From DATBDM01 sp036269915 (GTDB taxonomy: Bacteria > Actinomycetota > Thermoleophilia > Solirubrobacterales > Solirubrobacteraceae), in NCBI GenBank assembly GCA_036269915.1, contig DATBDM010000105.1:1-5591 (forward strand): a stretch of DNA of 5,591 nucleotides, given 5' to 3'. The notes under the pieces were generated by a model. That model searched no databases and was not told the origin of the DNA. It saw only the letters and a program-made list of their open reading frames with translations. Each line of letters begins with the position of its first letter. The first letter of the stretch is position 1. Shown here one piece after another: positions 1 through 5,591 of the stretch. The translations under genes and the position numbers were made by a program.

Positions 1-2
1 CG

Positions 3-185
3 CGCCCGATCTTCGACTTCGTGATGGGCATGAACCGCTGGGTCCTGCGCGTGGTCGCCTACTCGACGCTGATGACCGACCGCTACCCGCCGTTCCGGAT
101 GGACATGGGCGGCACGGAGCCGCCGGCCGCGCCGGCGACGATGGAGGACATCTCGCCCGCCGGGCCTGCACCCGCGCCCTCGTGA
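3..185 (+). CDS. DUF4389 family protein, C-terminal fragment (5' end outside window)
   Basis: This is the last 60 codons of a gene that enters from the left edge, ending in TGA at 183-185. The visible protein begins RPIFDFVMGMNRWVLRVVAY and continues with a TDRYPPFRMD segment. These match the conserved end of DUF4389 membrane proteins of actinobacteria, where an FDF...RW.LRV.AY helix is followed by a (T)D.YPPF motif. The function of DUF4389 is unknown; family members are integral membrane proteins. After the conserved part there is a Pro/Ala-rich tail of about 25 residues (from GGTEPPAAPA onward) that looks disordered. The stop codon overlaps the GTG start of the DUF2252 gene by 4 bp (GTGA), so the two are very probably cotranscribed and translationally coupled. 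The family call is from motif recall; the membrane helices expected upstream cannot be seen here. Confidence 0.8.
   Translation, partial: RPIFDFVMGMNRWVLRVVAYSTLMTDRYPPFRMDMGGTEPPAAPATMEDISPAGPAPAPS
182..185 (+). other. GTGA start/stop overlap coupling DUF4389 and DUF2252
   Basis: The GTG start of the DUF2252 gene (182-184) and the TGA stop of the DUF4389 gene (183-185) share GTGA. No Shine-Dalgarno-like sequence lies within the usual distance upstream of the GTG (the preceding bases are GC-rich without AGGAG), so re-initiation by the terminating ribosome is the likely route to translation. Confidence 0.75.
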
Positions 186-1582
186 TCGTCGGCGGGCCCG
201 AGGCGCCCGCGCAGGCCGCCCGGCGCGGCACGGCGGCCCGCGCCCACGTCCCGCGGTCGTCACACGCGCGCCTCGAGCTCGACGACACCCGTCGCGACCC
301 GCTGCGGATCATCGAGGCGCAGGCGGCCGACCGCCTGCCGGAGCTGGTCCCGCTGCGCCACGGCCGCATGGCCGCGTCACCGTGGGCGTTCTTCCGCGGC
401 GCCGCAGCGGTGATGGCGGCCGATCTCGCGCACACCCCGGCCACCGGCCTGCGCGTGCAGCTCTGCGGGGACGCGCACGCAGGCAACTTCGGCGGCTTCG
501 CGGGGCCCGACCGGCGCATGATCTTCGACCTCAACGACTTCGACGAGACGCTGCCCGGCGCGTGGGAGTGGGATCTCAAGCGGCTCGTGGCGAGCGTCGC
601 GGTCGGCGGGCGCGAGCGCGGCCTCGACCGCAACCGCCGCACGGAGGCGATCGGAGGCGCGGTGCGCGAGTACCAGGGTGCGATGCGCGACTTCGCGCGC
701 ATGCGGACGCTCGACGTCTGGTACGCCAAGCTCGACGTCGAGCAGGACGTCGACCGCTGGGCGCCCGAGCTGAGCAAGGCGCGCCGGGCGAAGCTCGACC
801 GCGAGATCGGCAAGGCAGAGGCCAAGGACAACGTGCGCGCGTTCGCCAAGCTCGCCGAGTCCGTCGACGGCTCACCGCGGATCGCCGCCGCGCCGCCGCT
901 CATCGTGCCCCTACGCGATCTCCTTCCCAACGGCGAGCGCGCCGAGGCCGAGGACCGGCTGCTGAAGCTGCTCGCCGCCTATCGCGACACGCTCGCGCCC
1001 GATCGGGAGCATCTGCTCGACGGCTACCGGCCGGTCGACTTCGCGCGCAAGGTCGTCGGCGTCGGCAGCGTCGGGACGCGCGACTGGATCGCGCTGCTGA
1101 TGGGCCAGGGCGACGACGATCCGCTGTTCCTGCAGATCAAGGAGAGCACGCGCTCGGCGCTCGAGCCGTTCGCGGGTCGCAGCGACTTCGCCAACGAGGG
1201 CCGGCGGGTCGTCGAGGGGCAGCGGCTGATGCAGTCGGCGAGCGACATCCTGCTCGGCTGGCTGCGCGACGCGACCACGCCCGGGGAGCGGCCGCGCGAC
1301 TACTACGTGCGTCAGCTCTGGAACGCGAAGGGGACGCCGCCGATCGACTCGATGCCGGCGCGCGGGCTCGTGGACTTCGCGCGCGTCTGCGGCTGGACGC
1401 TCGCCCGCGCCCATGCGCGATCGGGCGACCGCTCGGCGATCGCCGGCTACCTCGGCCGGGGCGATCACCTCGAGCGCGCGCTCGTCCGCTTCGCCGAGGC
1501 CTACGCCGACCGCAACGAGCGCGACCACGCGGCGCTCGTCGCGGCGGTGCGCAGCGGCCGCATCGCCGCCGATCCGGCCTAG
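182..1582 (+). CDS. DUF2252 family protein, kinase/APH-like motifs in permuted order
   Basis: A complete 466-residue protein of the DUF2252 family (COG4320-like), whose biochemical role is not established. The family signature is clear: VPRSSHA (about 24-29), PELVPLRHGRM (53-63), SPWAFFRGAAAVMAADLA (66-83), CGDAHAGNFGGF (95-106) and FDLNDFDETLPGAWEWDLKRL (115-135, with D116, D119, D121 and D131). The C-terminal half carries KVVGVGSVGTR (290-300), PLFLQIKES (314-322, K320) and WTLARAHARSGD (405-416). GDAHAGN resembles the HGDxHxxN catalytic loop of aminoglycoside phosphotransferase-type kinases, with Asp97 and Asn102 spaced as expected, and NDFDE resembles the metal-binding DFG/DFD. No signal peptide or membrane helix is seen, so it is probably cytoplasmic. 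GTG at 182 is the first possible ATG/GTG/TTG start in this open frame. It lacks a clear Shine-Dalgarno sequence but overlaps the preceding stop codon, which suggests coupling. The gene ends in TAG, overlapping the stop of the convergent hydrolase gene. The family call is firm; kinase activity is inference. Confidence 0.9.
   Translation: MIVGGPEAPAQAARRGTAARAHVPRSSHARLELDDTRRDPLRIIEAQAADRLPELVPLRHGRMAASPWAFFRGAAAVMAADLAHTPATGLRVQLCGDAHAGNFGGFAGPDRRMIFDLNDFDETLPGAWEWDLKRLVASVAVGGRERGLDRNRRTEAIGGAVREYQGAMRDFARMRTLDVWYAKLDVEQDVDRWAPELSKARRAKLDREIGKAEAKDNVRAFAKLAESVDGSPRIAAAPPLIVPLRDLLPNGERAEAEDRLLKLLAAYRDTLAPDREHLLDGYRPVDFARKVVGVGSVGTRDWIALLMGQGDDDPLFLQIKESTRSALEPFAGRSDFANEGRRVVEGQRLMQSASDILLGWLRDATTPGERPRDYYVRQLWNAKGTPPIDSMPARGLVDFARVCGWTLARAHARSGDRSAIAGYLGRGDHLERALVRFAEAYADRNERDHAALVAAVRSGRIAADPA
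1579..1582. other. Shared CTAG: overlapping convergent stop codons
   Basis: The + strand DUF2252 gene ends with TAG at 1580-1582, and the - strand serine hydrolase gene ends with TAG read from 1581 to 1579. Because CTAG is its own reverse complement, four bases supply both stop codons. The two genes therefore overlap tail to tail and any transcription termination must happen inside the opposing coding sequence. Confidence 0.9.
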
Positions 1583-2682
1583 CCACCACAGAACCCGCGC
1601 TTGAGCGCGATGCCGAGGGCCTGGGCCGCCTCGCGCGGCAGCGACAGCGCGTCCTGGTTGATGGTCAGGACCATCTGGCGGCGGCCGTCGCGGGTCGAGA
1701 ACGCGTACGTGACATAGCCGGGGATGTCGCCGTTGTGGCCCCAGGCCTTGCCGCAACCGAGCGGGAAGCTGATCAGCCCGAGCCCGTAGCGCTGGCCCGG
1801 GAAGTCGACCTGATGCTCGAGGCGGCCCTGCTGCATCTTCTCCAGCAGCCGCGGGCCGATCACCCGGCCCGACAGCAGCGCCCGGAAGAAGCGCGCGACG
1901 TCCTCGTCGGTGGAGACGATCGCGCCCGCGGCCCACGCGTACGGGTACAGCCCGGTGATGTCGACGGCCGGCGGCTGGTCGAACACGCGGTAGCCGTGCG
2001 CGAACGGGCTCGGCAGTGCCGACTCGGTCGGGAATGTCGTCTCGTGCAGCCCGAGCGGCCGGATGAGCCGCTGGCGCAGCTCGCGCCCGAACGAGTGGCC
2101 GGTCACCCGCTCGACGATCAGGCCGAGCAGCACGTAGTTGGTGTTCGAGTAGGCGATGTCCTGGCCGGGCGGGAAGAACAACGGCTGCTCGGCGCCGATC
2201 TCGGCGAGCTTCCGCGGCGGCCACTTGTAGCCGAGGTCGCCGCCGAGGTACGGCGCGAGCACCCGTGGGTCGAACTCGAAGTCGCCCAGCCCCGAGGTGT
2301 GCCCGAGGAGCTGGCGGACGGTGATGTTGCCGCCGTTGGGGACCAGGCCGGGGAGCCAGCGCTGGACGCTGTCGCCCAGGCGCAGCTTGTGCTCGCCGAC
2401 GAGCTGGAGCACCACCGCCGCCGTGTAGGTCTTGGTCACGCTGGCGATCCGGACGTGCATCCCCGGGCGCATCGGCGTGCGGGCGTCGCGGTCGGCCAGG
2501 CCGCTCGCCAGCCGCAGCGTCCGGCCGCGGGAGTGGACCACCATGATCGCGCCGGGCGCGCCGCCGGCGACGATGCCGTCGAGCGCCGCCCGCAGCTTCG
2601 GCGCCTTCGCCGCCTGCGCCGGCGCTGCTGCGGCCGCGGTGGCGAGCACCACGGCGGCGGCTACAGCCGCGCGGCGCGTCAC
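1579..2682 (-). CDS. Exported serine hydrolase, class C beta-lactamase / D-Ala-D-Ala carboxypeptidase R61-like
   Basis: A 367-residue penicillin-binding-type serine hydrolase acting outside the cytoplasmic membrane. The N-terminus is a signal peptide: TRR, a hydrophobic Ala/Val core, then a PAQA-AK cleavage site near residues 24/25. The TRR could also suit Tat export, but the rest of the Tat consensus is weak. The catalytic motifs are in the usual order: SVTK (S81 nucleophile, K84), YSN (Y178, N180) and HNG (316-318, in the KTG/HTG position). LLGHTSGL near 126-133 and a PGQ...YSNTNY stretch before the second motif are also typical. Histidine in the third motif and two cysteines (C310 and C365, likely a disulfide) make it more like Streptomyces R61 DD-peptidase than an AmpC lactamase. 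The substrate is not proven; peptidoglycan stem peptides or another ester/amide are possible. GTG at 2682 is chosen because it begins the signal peptide, follows GAGGA and overlaps the upstream stop codon as GTGA. The same frame stays open to 3405, but that part only shadows the upstream gene. Confidence 0.9.
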   Translation of the reverse strand: MTRRAAVAAAVVLATAAAAAPAQAAKAPKLRAALDGIVAGGAPGAIMVVHSRGRTLRLASGLADRDARTPMRPGMHVRIASVTKTYTAAVVLQLVGEHKLRLGDSVQRWLPGLVPNGGNITVRQLLGHTSGLGDFEFDPRVLAPYLGGDLGYKWPPRKLAEIGAEQPLFFPPGQDIAYSNTNYVLLGLIVERVTGHSFGRELRQRLIRPLGLHETTFPTESALPSPFAHGYRVFDQPPAVDITGLYPYAWAAGAIVSTDEDVARFFRALLSGRVIGPRLLEKMQQGRLEHQVDFPGQRYGLGLISFPLGCGKAWGHNGDIPGYVTYAFSTRDGRRQMVLTINQDALSLPREAAQALGIALKRGFCGG

Positions 2683-3389
2683 GCGGCCGTCCTCGGCCGG
2701 CGCGTCCCGACCCACAGGAGCAGGCCGCCGCCGATGCCGAACAGCACGCCCGCGATCAGCGTCCCGATCGCGACCCACTTGAGCGAGGGCACCTCGGCGC
2801 CGACGCTCGTCTGCGCGACGACGCCGGGCGAGCCGTCGGCGTTCATGACGACCGCCGACCAGTTCCCGGACTCGACGTCCCAGGTCAGCGTGCGCGTGCC
2901 CGCCCCGCTCGCCCGCGCCCGCCAGAAGCTCTGGGCGCCCGGCGGCGCGAGCCTCCCGGGCCCGCCCGTCACGTGCGAGGTCACGCGGAACGGATCCACG
3001 TCGACGTCGGTGATCTGCGCGTGACGCGCGCCGGCGAGGTAGCGGGTCACGGCGGCCGTCGGGCCGATCCCCACGAACACCGGTTTGGCGGACGTCGCGC
3101 CGAGCCGCACGGTGGCGAAGGCGTCGTCGAAGACCCACGAGGGCGCGCCGGCGTCGACGTCGAGGTCGTTGGTGGCCAGCGCGCTGGTGGGGGTCGCGAG
3201 GCGCTCCGGGCCCGCGGTGTAGAAGCCGTCGGCGTCGCGCTGACCGAGCGCCCACAACCCGAAGCCCGCGCCGACGAGCAGCACCAGGGCGATCGCCACC
3301 CCGATCGCGCCGAACACGATCGCCACCGTCGAACCCGTCCTCTGCGGCGCGGGCGCCGCCTGCTCGTCCTGGATCACCTGGGTCTTCAT
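2679..3389 (-). CDS. Two-helix membrane protein with extracytoplasmic domain, unknown function
   Basis: A 236-residue protein with a short cytoplasmic N-terminus (1-20), a first membrane helix (about 21-48), an extracytoplasmic region of about 155 residues (50-203), a second helix (about 204-227) and a basic tail (TRRPR). The positive-inside rule puts both ends in the cytoplasm. The outer region begins RDADGFYTAGPERLATPTSA and contains ATVRLGATSAKPVFVGIGP, YLAGARHAQITDVDVDPFRV, PPGAQSFWRA and TLTWDVESGNWSAVVMNADG. Alternating hydrophobic strands suggest a beta-sandwich. I recall similar proteins in actinobacteria annotated only as hypothetical membrane proteins; no enzyme motif is visible. 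ATG at 3389 is the only reasonable start, since an in-frame stop lies just upstream (TGA at 3402-3404). The Shine-Dalgarno is poor. The stop overlaps the serine hydrolase start by 4 bp, so the two proteins are probably made together and may act together outside the membrane. Confidence 0.85.
   Translation of the reverse strand: MKTQVIQDEQAAPAPQRTGSTVAIVFGAIGVAIALVLLVGAGFGLWALGQRDADGFYTAGPERLATPTSALATNDLDVDAGAPSWVFDDAFATVRLGATSAKPVFVGIGPTAAVTRYLAGARHAQITDVDVDPFRVTSHVTGGPGRLAPPGAQSFWRARASGAGTRTLTWDVESGNWSAVVMNADGSPGVVAQTSVGAEVPSLKWVAIGTLIAGVLFGIGGGLLLWVGTRRPRTAA
2690..2694 (-). promoter_or_regulatory. Shine-Dalgarno GAGGA for serine hydrolase
   Basis: On the minus strand GAGGA lies 7 nt before the GTG at 2682-2680. 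Together with the GTGA overlap (2679-2682) with the upstream stop codon, this fixes the hydrolase start within a frame that is otherwise open for a further 240 codons. Confidence 0.65.
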
Positions 3390-3462
3390 GCATCGACCGT
3401 CTCATCCACGCCGCGCCGCCGATAGCCGGGGCGCAGGCGGATCGGGGGGCGGGTTTCTGGTG

Positions 3463-3478
3463 TCCGCTCAGGAGCGGA
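3463..3478 (-). repeat. Short perfect inverted repeat over the response regulator stop codon
   Basis: TCCGCTC (3463-3469) and GAGCGGA (3472-3478) are perfect inverted repeats separated by 2 nt, and the response regulator TGA lies within the structure. On the minus-strand transcript it would form a GC-rich hairpin (5-6 bp stem with a small loop in practice). It is followed by CACCAGAAACC and no U-tract, so it is not a classic intrinsic terminator. It could attenuate or stabilise the 3' end of the kinase/regulator message, or be a chance palindrome in GC-rich DNA. Confidence 0.3.
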
Positions 3479-4112
3479 GGAACAGCAGCACGGCGAGCAC
3501 GCGCCGCGACTCGCTCGGGCTCGACGGCAGCCCGAGCTTGCCGAAGATGCTCGAGACGTACTTCTCGACGGCACGCTGGGTGATCACCAGCCGTTCGGCG
3601 ATCCCCTGGTTGGAGCTGCCCGTGGCCATCAGCTCGAGCACCTCGCGCTCGCGTGGCGTGAGGCGGCCGATCGGATCGTCGTGGCGCTGGCGGGCGAGCA
3701 GCGTGGAGACGATCGACGGGTCGAGCGCGGAGCCGCCGGAGGCCACGCGCCGAACCGACGCGACGAACTCGTCGACGTCGGTGATCCGGTCCTTGAGCAG
3801 GTAGCCCGCGCCGTCAGCCGACTCGGCGAGCAGCTTCAGCGCGAGACCGAGCTCGACGTACTGCGAGAGCACGAGCACGCCGACCGACGGGTGCGCCTCG
3901 CGGATCTCCAGGGCGGCGCGCATGCCCTCGTCGTTGTGGGTCGGCGGCAGCCGGATGTCGATGATCGCCACATCGGGGTCGGCGCCGCGGACCTTGCGCA
4001 GCAGCTCCTCCGCCGTCGCGCACTGGCCGACGACCTCGACGCCCGCGTCGTCGAGGATCCGCGCGACGCCTTCGCGCAGCAGCACGCTGTCCTCGGCGAT
4101 CACCGCGCGCAC
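3468..4112 (-). CDS. LuxR/NarL-family two-component response regulator
   Basis: A 214-residue DNA-binding response regulator. The receiver domain (about 1-120) starts MRAVIAEDSVLLREGVARIL. It has the acidic pair E7/D8, the phospho-acceptor D52 in AIIDIRLPP, S83 in VLSQYVE and the conserved K107 in YLLKDR. The C-terminal LuxR-type helix-turn-helix (about 149-212) reads LTPREREVLELMATG, then SNQGIAERLVITQRAVEKYV as the recognition region, and SSIFGKLGL. All key receiver residues are present, so it should be phosphorylated by the kinase encoded immediately upstream, whose gene it overlaps by 13 bp. GTG at 4112 is preferred over GTG at 4103: it gives the full first beta strand (RAVIAED) and has GGAG at a 5-nt spacing, whereas the later GTG would cut into that strand. 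The targets are unknown; the downstream membrane protein and hydrolase genes are candidates by position. Confidence 0.95.
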   Translation of the reverse strand: MRAVIAEDSVLLREGVARILDDAGVEVVGQCATAEELLRKVRGADPDVAIIDIRLPPTHNDEGMRAALEIREAHPSVGVLVLSQYVELGLALKLLAESADGAGYLLKDRITDVDEFVASVRRVASGGSALDPSIVSTLLARQRHDDPIGRLTPREREVLELMATGSSNQGIAERLVITQRAVEKYVSSIFGKLGLPSSPSESRRVLAVLLFLRS

Positions 4113-5591
4113 GGCAGCTCCGCGCGCACCCGCGTCCCGCCGCCGCGCGCGCTCCAGACCCGCAGGCGCCCGCCGAGCGCCTCGACGCGGTCGGCCAACC
4201 CGCGCAGACCCGTCCCGGCCTCGGTGTCGGCGCCGCCGCACCCGTCGTCGGTCACCTCGACCACGATCTGCTCGCCCTCACGCGCCACGGCGATCGTCGC
4301 TCCGCCGGCGTGGGCGTGGCGCCCGATGTTCGCGAGGCACTCGGAGACGAGGTAGTAGGCGGCGACCTCGACCCGCTCGGGCAGGCGCTCGTCGACGCGG
4401 ACGTCGAGGCGCACCGGGACGGGCCCGGCCGCGGCCAGCGACTCGAGCGCGACCGCGAGCCCGTGCCCGGTCACGACCGCCGGGTGCAGGCCGCGCGCGA
4501 TCCGGCGCAGCTCGTCCAGCGACATGGCGATCTGGCCGCGCGCGAGGGCGAGCCGGGCGCCGGCGGCTGGATCGGCCGCGAAGCGGCGCTCGAGCAGCGT
4601 CAGCTCCAGCGAGGCGGCGACGAGGCGCTGCTGGGCGCCGTCGTGCAGGTCGCGCTCGAGGCGCGCGCGCTCGCGCTGCCCGGCCTCGATCACGCGTCCG
4701 CGCGAGCCGCGCAGCTCCTCGAGCCGGGCCTGGAGCTCCGCGTGCAGGCGGTCGTTCTCGACGGCGATGCCGGCCGCCGCGCTGACGGCGTCGAGCAGCT
4801 CGGGCTCGTCGTCGAGCGCCGGATCGTGCACCAGGGCGGCGACGCGCTCGCCGTCGCGGTGGATCAGCCGGACCGAGCGGCCCCGGCCGGCGCGCGGCAC
4901 GGGTACGGCGCGGCCGCGGTCGTCGACCCAGCTGCGGAACTGCGGCAGCCAGTAGGCGAGCGCGAGCGTCGGGTCGTGCAGCGCGCGGGCGAGCGCGTCG
5001 CGCAGCCCGCCGGGCGCCGGCTCACGGTCCAGCTCGACGACGAGGTCGCCGACCGCCGAGCGCGCCAGCCGTGCGCTCAGCAGCGCGATCAGGAAGGCTA
5101 TCGGTGCGAGGCCGATGGCGAAGAAGGTGACTCGCCTGACGGTCTCGAACCCGGGTCCGTCGAAGGCGCCGAGCCCGAACAGCACGGCGATCATCACCAG
5201 CGCGAGGGCGAAGGCGTCGAACATCAGCGCGACGGCGCGGCGCGGCGGCCGCCTCGCGCTGCGCCGCCGGGACACGAGCACCGCGATGCCGGCGAGCGCC
5301 AGCGCGCTCAGCGCGACCAGCTGCACCTGTAGCAGCACGCCCGCCAGCTCCGGTTCGGCGGTGACCTCGAGCAGGTTGTCCGGTCCGAAGCCGCCGAGCG
5401 CCATCCCGACCAGCTCGAGCCCGAAGGCGACCACGTAGCCCGCGGCGACTAGCGAGCGCTCGAAGCCGCGGCGCAGGCGCCCGTCCGGGAACGCGAGGAA
5501 GACGTGCAGGAACAGCACGGCCGGCAGCAGGTCGAACGCCTGGCCGACGGTGTACGGCACGGCGTGGTTGGCCCAGGCCAGGGTCGACAGG
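4100..5591 (-). CDS. Sensor histidine kinase (HisKA_3 / DesK-LiaS type), 5' end outside window
   Basis: A membrane sensor kinase entering from the right edge; about 497 codons are visible. The frame is open to the last base (LSTLAWANHA precedes the GTG at 5560-5558), so that internal GTG is not the real start. Counting from it: five hydrophobic segments near 5-24, 37-58, 75-97, 109-133 and 145-163; a GAF-like cytoplasmic region (about 175-272, with AYWLPQFRSWVDDRGR and VAALVHDPALDDEPEL); a coiled-coil (about 268-300); then the HisKA_3 dimerisation helix RERARLERDLHDGAQQRL with phospho-acceptor H306 (4643-4645). The HATPase domain shows the N box (E407, N411 in VSECLANIGRHAHA), VTDDGCGG (436-443), GTGLRGLADRVEALGG (449-464) and GGGTRVRAELP. 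All catalytic motifs look intact. It resembles actinobacterial orphan-ligand kinases of this layout; the signal is unknown. Its TGA stop overlaps the response regulator gene. Confidence 0.93.
   Translation of the reverse strand, partial: LSTLAWANHAVPYTVGQAFDLLPAVLFLHVFLAFPDGRLRRGFERSLVAAGYVVAFGLELVGMALGGFGPDNLLEVTAEPELAGVLLQVQLVALSALALAGIAVLVSRRRSARRPPRRAVALMFDAFALALVMIAVLFGLGAFDGPGFETVRRVTFFAIGLAPIAFLIALLSARLARSAVGDLVVELDREPAPGGLRDALARALHDPTLALAYWLPQFRSWVDDRGRAVPVPRAGRGRSVRLIHRDGERVAALVHDPALDDEPELLDAVSAAAGIAVENDRLHAELQARLEELRGSRGRVIEAGQRERARLERDLHDGAQQRLVAASLELTLLERRFAADPAAGARLALARGQIAMSLDELRRIARGLHPAVVTGHGLAVALESLAAAGPVPVRLDVRVDERLPERVEVAAYYLVSECLANIGRHAHAGGATIAVAREGEQIVVEVTDDGCGGADTEAGTGLRGLADRVEALGGRLRVWSARGGGTRVRAELPCAR
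4118..4121 (-). promoter_or_regulatory. Shine-Dalgarno GGAG deciding the response regulator start
   Basis: GGAG on the minus strand lies inside the end of the kinase gene, 5 nt before GTG 4112-4110. A second GTG at 4103-4101 overlaps the kinase stop as GTGA, but it would remove MRA from the first receiver strand. The GGAG supports the longer form and a 13-bp overlap between the kinase and regulator genes. Confidence 0.6.

Noticed and set aside
1596..1609. The palindrome CGCGCT-TG-AGCGCG just after the DUF2252 stop, as a terminator.
   Set aside because: It lies inside the hydrolase coding sequence, has no T-run after it, and short G/C palindromes like this are common in such DNA.
911..2224. 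A 437-codon minus-strand open frame spanning the convergent junction.
   Set aside because: It covers parts of both the DUF2252 and hydrolase genes in the wrong frame, and its composition (Arg/Ala/Pro/Asp rich) is that of a GC shadow.
382..3024. An 880-codon open frame on the + strand running through DUF2252 and antisense to the hydrolase and membrane genes.
   Set aside because: Its product is an Arg/Ala/Gly-rich low-complexity string without recognisable domains, and it overlaps three genes with clear family motifs. Long stop-free shadow frames are expected at this GC content.
2683..3405. N-terminal extension of the hydrolase to a 608-residue protein.
   Set aside because: The added part lies over the membrane protein gene in another frame. 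A signal peptide, GAGGA and the GTGA overlap place the start at 2682.
3390..3467. A sigma-70-like promoter for the membrane protein/hydrolase pair in the 78-bp gap.
   Set aside because: Only a weak CTATCG patch is present, with no TTGACA-like element at the right distance. It cannot be supported from sequence alone.
4310..5332. A 340-codon + strand open frame antisense to the kinase.
   Set aside because: It has no recognisable domain and lies opposite an intact histidine kinase with all catalytic boxes; it is a shadow frame.
5558..5560. GTG as the start codon of the histidine kinase.
   Set aside because: The reading frame continues without a stop to the window edge and the preceding residues (TLAWANHA) read like protein of this kinase type. 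The true start is beyond 5591.

Overview
The window is very GC-rich (by eye roughly three quarters G+C, with strong G/C preference at third codon positions) and almost completely coding. The protein families suggest a high-GC actinobacterium: a DUF4389 protein, a DUF2252 protein, a LuxR-type response regulator with a DesK/LiaS-like sensor kinase, and an R61-like serine hydrolase. A Thermoleophilia/Solirubrobacterales-type genome would fit, but that placement is an impression and was not computed. No mobile element, CRISPR array, tRNA or rRNA was seen.

Layout. On the + strand, the C-terminal end of a DUF4389 protein (3-185) overlaps by 4 bp a complete DUF2252 protein (182-1582). That gene meets, tail to tail, a leftward gene set. 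The two convergent stop codons share the palindrome CTAG at 1579-1582, so there is no intergenic space between them. Reading leftward in transcription order, the minus strand carries: a sensor histidine kinase whose N-terminus lies beyond the right edge (4100-5591); its response regulator, overlapping it by 13 bp (3468-4112); a 78-bp gap with no convincing promoter and a small hairpin at the regulator stop codon; a two-helix membrane protein with an extracytoplasmic domain (2679-3389); and an exported SxxK serine hydrolase/DD-peptidase-like protein that overlaps it by 4 bp (1579-2682).

How the genes may work together. The kinase and regulator form a clear two-component pair. The membrane protein and the serine hydrolase are translationally coupled and both act at or outside the membrane, so they look like one envelope-associated unit. 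All four minus-strand genes could be one transcript, with the hydrolase pair as a target or output of the two-component system. That is inference from order and spacing only. On the other strand, DUF4389 and DUF2252 are coupled in the same way.

The most interesting observation is the motif order in the DUF2252 protein. Its APH/kinase-like catalytic-loop and metal-binding motifs lie in the N-terminal third. A glycine-rich loop and a strand lysine, which come first in ordinary kinases, lie in the C-terminal half. This is what a circularly permuted kinase fold would look like.
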